Shown: one piece after another, positions 1 through 5,404 of the stretch | Layout of the letters: every line of letters starts with the position of its first letter | How positions within the stretch are numbered: the first letter of the stretch is position 1 | Assembly (NCBI GenBank): GCA_002476905.1 | Contig: DLND01000019.1 | Location: forward strand, 890-8,042 | Direction of reading: 5' to 3' | DNA length: 7,153 bases | Origin: Flavobacteriales bacterium UBA7519 | GTDB taxonomy: Bacteria > Bacteroidota > Bacteroidia > Flavobacteriales > Weeksellaceae | Notes under the pieces: model-generated | Databases searched by the model: none | What the model was told of the DNA's origin: nothing | What the model saw: the letters and a program-made list of their open reading frames with translations, nothing else | Made by a program: the position numbers and the translations under genes

Positions 1-77
1 TTACAAATTTAAACAGCCTCTTAAATTCTCAGCTAAACTTTAATAAAAATTTCATATCCCAAAACTTTTGAAAGCTG

Positions 78-85
78 TAAATTTG
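78..85 (+). promoter_or_regulatory. Candidate -7 promoter element for pafA
   Basis: TAAATTTG matches the Bacteroidota -7 consensus TAnnTTTG and lies 22 bases before the pafA start codon. No convincing TTTG/TTG -33 element lies 17-23 bases further upstream, so only half of the promoter is visible. The rest of the first 107 bases shows nothing else I can support. Confidence 0.35.
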
Positions 86-107
86 GAATCAATAAAAAGT
101 TTTTAAA

Positions 108-1754
108 ATGTTAAAGAAATTTACGATTGCAACAGTTGCTTTTCTGTCCGTAATCACCCTAAATGCGCAGAAGAAAAAAAATACAGAACTGGAAAGACCA
201 AAATTGGTAGTTGGTTTGGTAGTAGACCAGATGAGATGGGATTATCTTTATCGTTATTATAACAAATTCGGGAACGATGGCTTTAAAAGACTTCTAAATT
301 CCGGATATTCGCTTAACAATGTTCATATTCCTTATGTTCCTACAGTGACTGCGCTTGGACATACATCCATTTACACAGGTTCGGTTCCTGCGATTCACGG
401 GATCGCCGGAAATGACTGGACAGACAAAGAAACTGGGAAAAATGTCTATTGTACAACGGACGAAAGTGTAAAACCTGTTGGGACAACCAATGTAAAAGTA
501 GGAAGTCATTCGCCAAAAAATCTTTGGTCAACAACGGTTACTGACGAGTTAAGATTGGCAACCAATTTTCAAGGGAAAGTAATTGGCGTTTCTTTGAAAG
601 ATAGAGCTTCTATTTTGCCTGCTGGTCATACACCAACGGGCGCTTTTTGGTTTGATGATTCCTCTGGGAATTTCATTACGAGTACTTATTATATGAATGA
701 CCTTCCGGAATGGATAAAGTCATTCAACTCCCAAAATCTTCCGGATAAATTGGTTGCAAATGGTTGGAATACTTTGTTACCAATTAATCAATATACAGAA
801 AGTTCTCCCGACAATTCCGATTGGGAAGGTTTGTTGGGAAGTGCAAAAACGCCAACTTTTCCTTATACTAATTTACCGGCAGATTACCAATCAAGAAAAG
901 ATAATATCCGATATACACCTTTTGGCAATACGTTGACTTTGAAGTTGGCTGAAGCTTCTGTAGAAGGCGAAAAGTTGGGAAGTGATAACATCACAGATAT
1001 TTTAGCAATTAATGTTGCGTCAACAGATTATGCGGGACACAAGTTTGGACCAAATTCCATTGAGGTTGAAGATGTTTACCTTAGACTTGACCAGGATTTA
1101 GCCGAGTTTTTCAAATATCTCGATAACAAAGTTGGTAAAGGACAATATACCGTTTTCCTTTCTGCTGACCACGGAGGCGCACATTCTGTTGACTTTTTGA
1201 AGGAACATAAAATAGCAACGGGTTTCTTTGGCGAAGGAATGGAGAAAAATATGACTGCAAAATTGAAAGAGAAATTTGGAGTTGATAAGTTGATTAATGG
1301 AGTTGATAATTACCAAATTTATTTTGACAGAAAACTAATTGCGGATAATAAACTTAATCTTGAAGAAATTAAAAGTTTTACGATTCAGGAATTAGAAAAA
1401 GACCCGACAGTTTTATACGCAGTTTCTACAACAAAAGTTCAGGAAGCTACAATTCCGGAACCGATTAAACAAAGAATTATCAACGGAATCAATAGAGAAA
1501 GAAGTGGCGATATCCAATTGATTTCTCATGATTCTATGCTTCCAACTTATGCTAAAAAAGGAACAACACACAGCGTTTGGAATTCTTATGATGCTCATAT
1601 TCCATTGATTTTTATGGGATGGGGAATCAATCACGGAGAAAGTAACAAGCCTTATTTTATGACAGATATTGCACCGACTGTTTCTGCTTTATTGCATATT
1701 CAGTTCCCTAGTGGTAATGTTGGAAACCCGATTACAGAAGTGATTGGAAGGTAG
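108..1754 (+). CDS. pafA: PafA-type alkaline phosphatase, secreted
   Basis: This 548-aa protein belongs to the alkaline phosphatase superfamily and closely resembles PafA of Elizabethkingia meningoseptica (546 aa), a calcium-independent, zinc-dependent periplasmic phosphomonoesterase that is not inhibited by its own phosphate product. A Sec signal peptide spans residues 1-20 (two Lys, hydrophobic core, LNA-Q cleavage region). Counting the known PafA catalytic residues with an offset of +2 finds every one: metal ligand D40, nucleophile T81 (in PTVTALGH), N102, K164 and R166 (SLKDR), D307 and H311 (STDYAGH), D354-H355 (SADHGG) and H488 (GTTHSVW). It should therefore be active, releasing phosphate from organic esters in the periplasm. 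The start is the ATG directly before the signal peptide; there is no Shine-Dalgarno sequence, as is usual in this phylum. The gene stands alone and ends well before a repeat-rich gap. Phosphate-starvation control is plausible but no operator is visible. Confidence 0.96.
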   Translation: MLKKFTIATVAFLSVITLNAQKKKNTELERPKLVVGLVVDQMRWDYLYRYYNKFGNDGFKRLLNSGYSLNNVHIPYVPTVTALGHTSIYTGSVPAIHGIAGNDWTDKETGKNVYCTTDESVKPVGTTNVKVGSHSPKNLWSTTVTDELRLATNFQGKVIGVSLKDRASILPAGHTPTGAFWFDDSSGNFITSTYYMNDLPEWIKSFNSQNLPDKLVANGWNTLLPINQYTESSPDNSDWEGLLGSAKTPTFPYTNLPADYQSRKDNIRYTPFGNTLTLKLAEASVEGEKLGSDNITDILAINVASTDYAGHKFGPNSIEVEDVYLRLDQDLAEFFKYLDNKVGKGQYTVFLSADHGGAHSVDFLKEHKIATGFFGEGMEKNMTAKLKEKFGVDKLINGVDNYQIYFDRKLIADNKLNLEEIKSFTIQELEKDPTVLYAVSTTKVQEATIPEPIKQRIINGINRERSGDIQLISHDSMLPTYAKKGTTHSVWNSYDAHIPLIFMGWGINHGESNKPYFMTDIAPTVSALLHIQFPSGNVGNPITEVIGR

Positions 1755-1767
1755 CCTAATAAAATAA

Positions 1768-1868
1768 TTTAACCACATAGACACATAGAAATTAATTGTC
1801 TCTAAGTTAAAATAGAATAAACCTATTTTTCTTTTCGCATACAAGAAAAGCTATGTGTCTATGTAGTT
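1768..1868. repeat. Long inverted repeat, copy 1 (ACCACA-type intergenic element)
   Basis: The left arm CCACATAGACACATAG (1773-1788) pairs with CTATGTGTCTATGTAG (1851-1866) at 15 of 16 positions; two A-T pairs (1771-1772 with 1867-1868) extend the stem. A smaller hairpin, AAAATAG (1809-1815) with CTATTTT (1823-1829), lies inside the loop. The left arm, read from 1768, matches the left arm of the element at 2751 at 19 of 21 positions. It starts 13 bases after the pafA stop codon and may also act as a transcript 3' end. I recall similar TTTAACCACA elements as common between genes in flavobacterial genomes. Confidence 0.8.
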
Positions 1869-1877
1869 TGTAAATTC

Positions 1878-1915
1878 AAGTCGCAAATGTTTTCAATAGG
1901 AGAACTTTGCGACTT
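1878..1915 (+). terminator. Hairpin with T-tail, possible pafA terminator
   Basis: AAGTCGCAAA (1878-1887) pairs perfectly with TTTGCGACTT (1906-1915) around an 18-base loop, and a run of five T ends at 1918. It reads as a modest intrinsic terminator about 120 bases past the pafA stop. The following GCGCCTTGGCG-like stretch (about 1941-1951) suggests that the hairpin is part of a second intergenic repeat family, so a terminator role is an inference. Confidence 0.4.
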
Positions 1916-1945
1916 TTTACTTTTCTATAATTAAATTCTTGCGCC

Positions 1946-1973
1946 TTGGCGACAAAAACAATTTGTATTTTTG
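1946..1973 (+). promoter_or_regulatory. Candidate promoter for the TIGR02757 gene (TTG-N17-TATTTTTG)
   Basis: TTG at 1946-1948 and TATTTTTG at 1966-1973 fit the Bacteroidota -33/-7 pattern (TTG, 17 bases, TAnnTTTG). Only four bases separate the -7 element from the ATG at 1978, so a transcript from this promoter would start at or next to the start codon and be leaderless or nearly so. No Shine-Dalgarno sequence is present. Confidence 0.4.
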
Positions 1974-1977
1974 AACA

Positions 1978-2748
1978 ATGAATTTGAAAGAAAAAGACAT
2001 CTTCGATTTGCTGAATGAGAAGGCAGAATTCTACAATTCTCTGGATTTTATTACCGATGATCCGATTCAGATTCCGCATCGTTTTTCTTTGAAGCAGGAT
2101 ATCGAGATTGCTGGATTTTTGTCTGCAAGTATCGCTTGGGGAAATAGAAAATCGATTATCAATGATGCCAATCGAATGATGGAGCTGATGGGGAATTCTC
2201 CGTATGATTTTGTAATGAATTTTACCGATTCTGATTTGGCTAAGATTCCCCAAAAAGCAATTCACAGAACCTTCAATCACGAAGATTTTATCTTCTTTCT
2301 AAAGAGTTTTCGCCGAATTTATACTGAATTTGAAAGTCTGGAAGATGCTTTTTTGATTAATGAAAACGAAATTAATTTCTCTCATTCTATCGAGCGTTTC
2401 AGAAATCATTTTATTTCGGAAGTCCATCGTGGCAAGAAACACGTGAGTTCGCCTTACAAAAATTCGGCGTCCAAAAGATTGATTATGTTTTTGCGCTGGA
2501 TGGTTCGGAAAGATAAAAAAGGCGTAGATTTTGGCATTTGGGAAAAGATCGACCCGAAGTTTTTGTCTGTTCCTCTGGATGTTCATACCGCCAATATCTC
2601 CCGGAAATTAGGAATTCTGAAACGAAAACAAAACGATTGGAAAGCGGTTGAAGAATTGGATTTAATCTTAAGAAAATATAATTCAACAGACCCAGCGGTT
2701 TACGATTTTGCATTGTTTGGATTAGGAGTTTCCAAAGAATTTGAATAG
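1978..2748 (+). CDS. TIGR02757 / DUF2400 family protein
   Basis: This 256-aa soluble protein has no signal peptide or membrane segment. I recognise it as a member of the Bacteroidota-rich TIGR02757 (DUF2400) family of unknown function. Family hallmarks in order are DDPIQIPHRF (27-36), IEIAGFLSASIAWGNRKSI (42-60), HRTF (96-99), SASKRLIMFLRWMVRKDKKG (163-182), VPLDVHT (198-204), KQNDWKAVEEL (217-227) and a C-terminal DPAVYDFALFGLG (238-250). Length and layout look complete. The arrangement of a helix-rich core, Lys166 and Asp201 in an LDVHT motif resembles HhH-GPD DNA glycosylases, especially the archaeal AGOG type; that is my inference and does not assign a function. It is flanked by hairpin repeats and appears to be a single-gene unit. 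The ATG at 1978 is supported by the start of family similarity and a promoter-like element just upstream. Confidence 0.9.
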   Translation: MNLKEKDIFDLLNEKAEFYNSLDFITDDPIQIPHRFSLKQDIEIAGFLSASIAWGNRKSIINDANRMMELMGNSPYDFVMNFTDSDLAKIPQKAIHRTFNHEDFIFFLKSFRRIYTEFESLEDAFLINENEINFSHSIERFRNHFISEVHRGKKHVSSPYKNSASKRLIMFLRWMVRKDKKGVDFGIWEKIDPKFLSVPLDVHTANISRKLGILKRKQNDWKAVEELDLILRKYNSTDPAVYDFALFGLGVSKEFE

Positions 2749-2750
2749 AG

Positions 2751-2837
2751 TTTAACCACAAAGACACAAAGTTCTCACTAAGAACACAACTATTTAACTT
2801 GTTAACCTTGTGAAAAACTTTGTGCTTTGTGGTTAAA
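2751..2837. repeat. Long inverted repeat, copy 2 (ACCACA-type intergenic element)
   Basis: The left arm spans 2751-2773 (TTTAACCACAAAG followed by ACACAAAGTT) and the right arm 2816-2837 (AACTTTGTG then CTTTGTGGTTAAA). They pair over 22 positions with one bulged base, around a loop of about 42 bases. It starts three bases after the DUF2400 stop codon and could form the 3' end of that transcript. It is a better-preserved relative of the element at 1768. Confidence 0.85.
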
Positions 2838-2884
2838 AACGTTTGTTGATGTACGTCAATATAACTTCAGAATTAAAGGTCTTA

Positions 2885-2916
2885 TTTTTGCTGCAAGAAA
2901 AAGAATATTAATTTAA
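2885..2916 (+). promoter_or_regulatory. Weak candidate promoter for yceI
   Basis: TTTTTG (2885-2890) is a good -33 element. Eighteen bases later TAATTTAA (2909-2916) matches TAnnTT of the -7 consensus but not its final TG. It lies only ten bases before the ATG at 2927. A promoter is expected here because the gene follows a hairpin repeat, but this assignment is weak. Confidence 0.25.
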
Positions 2917-2926
2917 AATATTATCT

Positions 2927-3595
2927 ATGAAAAAATTAACAGTATTAGCACTAGCAGGCGCTGCATTGATGTTTACAGCTTGTAACGACAAAAAAGAAAC
3001 AGTAAAAGATGCACAGGAAGTTGCGGCAAAAACTGGTGAAGTTTACAAGGCAGACTTGGCTACGTCAAAAGTAGACTGGAAAGCTTTTCACAAAGGAGGT
3101 TTCGCACCAAGATGGGGAACGCTTAACTTGAAGTCTGGAGAAATTACAGTTGAAAATGATGCGGTAACTTCTGGAGATTTCGTAATCGATATGACTTCTT
3201 TGAAAGTTGACCCTGCGTCTGTAACTGAAGCTGATAAAAAACCAGCTGACCTAGAAGCGCACCTTAAAAATGCTGATTTCTTTGATGTTGAAAAGCACCC
3301 AACTTCTGATTTCAAAATCACTGCTGTAGCGGATTTGGCTGGCAAACTTCCAAAAGATGCGGTTGCAGGTGCTAACAAAACGGTCAGCGGAAACCTGACA
3401 TTGTTAGGAAAAACGCTTAACGTTTCTTTCCCTGCAAAAGTAACTGTGGCTGAAGGTAAAGCTAGTATTGAAGCTAAATTTACTGTAAATAGAGCAGATT
3501 GGGGAATCAAATTTGGGACTGATGAAACTGACCCAGCTGAATGGATGATTAGCAAAGACATCGAAATTGGTATCAATGTGAATGCAACAAAATAA
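2927..3595 (+). CDS. YceI-family lipid-binding lipoprotein
   Basis: This 222-aa protein carries a lipoprotein signal peptide: MKK, a hydrophobic stretch (residues 4-16) and the lipobox FTAC with Cys19 as the lipidated residue. A short charged linker follows, then a YceI domain from about 45 to 219. Characteristic segments are SKVDWKAFHKGGFAPRWGTL (47-66), the GDFVIDMTSLKV strand, the HLKNADFFDVEKHPTSDFKI block, SGNLTLLGKT, and the ending WMISKDIEIGINVNA. YceI proteins are lipocalin-like beta-barrels that bind isoprenoid-type lipids in the periplasm; the cargo of this one cannot be read from sequence. The lipobox puts it in the inner or outer membrane, facing the periplasm. The start is the ATG opening the signal peptide. 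It is a single gene bounded by a repeat upstream and a strong terminator downstream. Confidence 0.94.
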   Translation: MKKLTVLALAGAALMFTACNDKKETVKDAQEVAAKTGEVYKADLATSKVDWKAFHKGGFAPRWGTLNLKSGEITVENDAVTSGDFVIDMTSLKVDPASVTEADKKPADLEAHLKNADFFDVEKHPTSDFKITAVADLAGKLPKDAVAGANKTVSGNLTLLGKTLNVSFPAKVTVAEGKASIEAKFTVNRADWGIKFGTDETDPAEWMISKDIEIGINVNATK

Positions 3596-3617
3596 TAAAA
3601 TCTGAAAATGAAAAGAG

Positions 3618-3645
3618 AGACTGAGTCGAGAGATTCAGTCTTTTT
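3618..3645 (+). terminator. Intrinsic terminator of yceI (GAGA tetraloop)
   Basis: AGACTGAGTC (3618-3627) pairs with GATTCAGTCT (3632-3641), ten pairs including one G-T, closed by a GAGA (GNRA-type) tetraloop and followed by a T run to 3645. It lies 22 bases past the yceI stop codon. This is the clearest terminator in the window. Confidence 0.9.
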
Positions 3646-3693
3646 GTTTGCTAAAGTATTTAGTACAACAACTCTGATTATTATTTTTCAGGC

Positions 3694-3722
3694 GATTGTC
3701 ATCCTGAGGCTCTCGAAGGATT
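3694..3722. repeat. REP-like fragment (GTCATCCTGAG..TCGAAGGAT type)
   Basis: ATCCTGAG (3701-3708) and CTC-GA-AGGAT (3712-3721) form an interrupted hairpin with a GCT loop and a two-base bulge. The pattern GTCATCCTGAG...TCGAAGGAT is one I recall as a frequent intergenic repeat in Bacteroidota genomes. Only one copy is present here, so repeat status rests on memory. Confidence 0.5.
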
Positions 3723-3736
3723 AAAACAAAACGAAA

Positions 3737-3761
3737 GAACCGACTCTTTAGAAGCCGGTTC
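3737..3761 (-). terminator. Hairpin, possible secondary terminator (minus strand)
   Basis: GAACCGACT (3737-3745) pairs with AGCCGGTTC (3753-3761), eight of nine positions, around a seven-base loop. On the minus strand it is followed by a T-rich stretch (TTTCGTTTTGTTTT), so it better fits transcripts arriving from the restriction cassette, as a back-up to the hairpin at 3802. On the plus strand the nearest T run is about 20 bases away. Confidence 0.45.
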
Positions 3762-3801
3762 AGTAGATAAAAACATCTCATTTTTTTAGTTAGACAACAA
3801 C

Positions 3802-3831
3802 AAAAAAGGACAGCCGACGATGCTATCCTTT
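3802..3831 (-). terminator. Intrinsic terminator for the minus-strand restriction cassette
   Basis: Read on the minus strand, AAAGGATAGC (3831-3822) pairs with GCTGTCCTTT (3814-3805) at nine of ten positions around a seven-base loop, and a run of six T (3807-3802) follows. Orientation and T tail indicate termination of the transcript coming from 4008. Confidence 0.65.
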
Positions 3832-3965
3832 AAATTTTTATATCAAATTTAATTTGAGTAATTCCGATTGGGTCAAAAGCAAATTTTGTGTTCATTTCCT
3901 AAATCTCTATAGTAAATTTAGAAAGAAAAACAATACGAAATGTAAACTGAATGTTAAAATTTCAT

Positions 3966-3993
3966 ACTTATCCACATTTTTTTGTGGATAAGT
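3966..3993. promoter_or_regulatory. Perfect palindrome of two inverted DnaA-box consensus sequences
   Basis: TTATCCACA (3968-3976) and its reverse complement TGTGGATAA (3983-3991) each match the classical DnaA-box consensus exactly. They face each other across six T and lie in an 11-bp perfect stem (3966-3976 with 3983-3993). The site begins 14 bases beyond the stop codon of the restriction endonuclease. There is no T tail on either strand, so it is not a standard terminator. It could be a DnaA-binding or DnaA-titrating site, or simply a 3'-end hairpin. Confidence 0.6.
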
Positions 3994-4007
3994 GATATTG
4001 GCAAATT

Positions 4008-5090
4008 TTATTTTATAAATCGAATCTGAAGATTGAGTTTGAGTTTTTGAAAACCGTCTTCCTCATATATTTCCCCCATTTTATATCTTCCGCTTGATGG
4101 TGTTTCAAATTTTGTGTTTTGAAATAGATAATCTTCAAAATGCTTAATAAAATAAAAATGATAACATAAAATTTCTCCATCATCCTTTACTACCAAATAT
4201 CCTCCGTTTGCTTCATATTCTCTATACCAAACTTCTCCTGCTCTCATTCCTAAGGCATATTCCAACAGAAATCTTTTTATCATCATTTGATACATTTCAG
4301 AATTTACCGATAAATCAAAATTCAAAGGATTCTTCTTTGCAATTTCTTTGGTAAAATTTTCGACTGTGTTTTCCGAAGCCTTTCCACTTTGATAGTATAA
4401 TAAAAGAATTTCTGAAATTATTTTTGGAAAATTAGAATCGATAGTTTGAAGATTTGCGTTAAAATTTTTATTATCAATTTTATCAAAACTAGTTTCAATT
4501 CCCAATTTTTCTAAGTACCTAAATTTTTCAGAAAATTTACTTTGCGAAACTAATTGTGTAATTTCTTCTTTGCTGATTTTCTTTGATAGAGTATAAGATA
4601 TATTAGTTGCATTACTTGCGTTAACCAAAGTGGACGGACCTCCTAACTGTGATTTTATACTAAAACCAAGAGTGGGCCTTAAAAAAGTTTTAGGATCTTC
4701 TATTTGAATAGTAATATCATTTTTAACTTTTGATTTTTCCTTAATCTTTAAAATGCCAATTGTTTTTAAAAAGTTTTCAATTTCTGGAATTCCAAAAGCA
4801 CCTTTTTGATTTTTTTTGGATTTTATTTTTTCTAAACAAATCTTGCTAAATTCTAAAAAAGTAACAATAGGAATCTCAATTTTATCAGCATTCGAAGTTA
4901 CAATTACTAAATTATCTTCATAAGTAAAACCGATATCACCTAATTTTTGGCTTGATACAATTTGAAGAATAGGATAAAAGATACTTTCGATTTTTTGGAA
5001 GTTTTCTTTTCCTAAATACAATTTTTTGCTTGCTAAAAGTTTTAGCAAAACATATGGTTCACTCCATTCTCCTTTATTTCCTGTTATCAT
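4008..5090 (-). CDS. HpaII-type restriction endonuclease (CCGG)
   Basis: This 360-aa protein matches the R.HpaII family in length (R.HpaII is about 358 aa) and in its opening MITGNKGEWSE followed by a hydrophobic helix and KKLYLG. A second conserved block, LGFSIKSQLGG (141-151) with STLVNASNATNISY (153-166), is the probable nuclease core, with Lys146 a candidate active-site residue; that residue assignment is inference. Enzymes of this family cut C^CGG when the inner cytosine is unmethylated, and the adjacent methyltransferase is strongly M.HpaII-like, which supports that specificity. The start ATG overlaps the stop of the 105-aa gene by ATGA, so translation is probably coupled and no separate promoter or controller gene is visible. 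The frame is intact and ends just before a DnaA-box palindrome. Base composition is more AT-rich than the plus-strand genes, consistent with horizontal acquisition. Confidence 0.92.
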   Translation of the reverse strand: MITGNKGEWSEPYVLLKLLASKKLYLGKENFQKIESIFYPILQIVSSQKLGDIGFTYEDNLVIVTSNADKIEIPIVTFLEFSKICLEKIKSKKNQKGAFGIPEIENFLKTIGILKIKEKSKVKNDITIQIEDPKTFLRPTLGFSIKSQLGGPSTLVNASNATNISYTLSKKISKEEITQLVSQSKFSEKFRYLEKLGIETSFDKIDNKNFNANLQTIDSNFPKIISEILLLYYQSGKASENTVENFTKEIAKKNPLNFDLSVNSEMYQMMIKRFLLEYALGMRAGEVWYREYEANGGYLVVKDDGEILCYHFYFIKHFEDYLFQNTKFETPSSGRYKMGEIYEEDGFQKLKLNLQIRFIK

Positions 5091-5404
5091 ATTTCAATCT
5101 CTTTAGAAGGAAATTTGTCACTTTCCCAAACTCTGCCATTGTATGAAATTTGTGCAATAAAATTATTTTCTTCATCAATAACTCTTCCACCAATCCAATT
5201 TGAACCTCCAAGATTAAATTCATTAATAAAACTTTGTGTTAGATTTCTTGCTTCAAGTAAACTATTTATTTCAAAATATACTAATCCGTTTGGTTTTTGT
5301 AGTTCTTCAAATTTTTGATTTGTAGAATATTGGCTAAATCTAATTGGATTAATTGATGAGCCTAAACTTACATATAGTTTTTTTTGTGAAATTTGTGGTT
5401 TCAT
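5087..5404 (-). CDS. Unrecognised 105-aa protein coupled between methyltransferase and endonuclease
   Basis: I do not recognise this protein. It is 105 aa, soluble, with no signal peptide, membrane segment, cysteines or helix-turn-helix. Visible features are a hydrophobic/aromatic start (KKLYVSLG, 8-15), a likely helix around 47-64 (SLLEARNLTQSFINEFNLGG), then a probable beta hairpin (SNWIGGRVIDEENNFIAQIS followed by YNGRVWE) and an acidic end. Both ends are ATGA overlaps: its start overlaps the methyltransferase stop and its stop overlaps the endonuclease start. This means one transcript and probable translational coupling, and it argues strongly that the frame is real. A role with the HpaII enzymes (for example an accessory or stability subunit) is a guess from position only. 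The absence of a DNA-binding HTH speaks against a controller (C) protein. Confidence 0.8.
   Translation of the reverse strand: MKPQISQKKLYVSLGSSINPIRFSQYSTNQKFEELQKPNGLVYFEINSLLEARNLTQSFINEFNLGGSNWIGGRVIDEENNFIAQISYNGRVWESDKFPSKEIEI

Larger units (their letters stand above)
3596..4007. other. Gene-free convergent intergenic region
   Basis: About 410 bases separate the plus-strand yceI from the minus-strand restriction cassette, and no credible reading frame lies between them. It contains a plus-strand terminator (3618), a REP-like fragment (3694), two hairpins oriented as minus-strand terminators (3737 and 3802) and a DnaA-box palindrome (3966). The AT-rich stretch 3832-3965 shows nothing else I can support. 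Confidence 0.8.

Noticed and set aside
174..181. A8 runs as a special feature of the restriction cassette (also 4810-4817 in the endonuclease and 5378-5385 in the 105-aa gene)
   Set aside because: An A8 run also occurs in pafA at 174-181, so such runs are part of the AT-rich background. Only the one in vsr shifts the frame.
1876..2280. 134-residue minus-strand open frame across the DUF2400 gene start
   Set aside because: It overlaps a well-supported family protein on the other strand and crosses a hairpin repeat; no family resemblance.
3088..3576. 162-residue open frame antisense to yceI
   Set aside because: It lies wholly inside a strongly recognised YceI gene, its sequence is a mirror of that gene's codon pattern, and it has no recognisable domain.
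3596..4007. CRISPR array, tRNA or insertion sequence in the intergenic region
   Set aside because: There are no regularly spaced direct repeats, no tRNA cloverleaf pattern and no transposase frame; the region is explained by hairpins and a repeat fragment.
5087..5404. The 105-aa protein as a restriction controller (C) protein
   Set aside because: C proteins are small helix-turn-helix proteins that usually precede the endonuclease with upstream C-boxes; no HTH pattern or C-box-like dyads are visible here.
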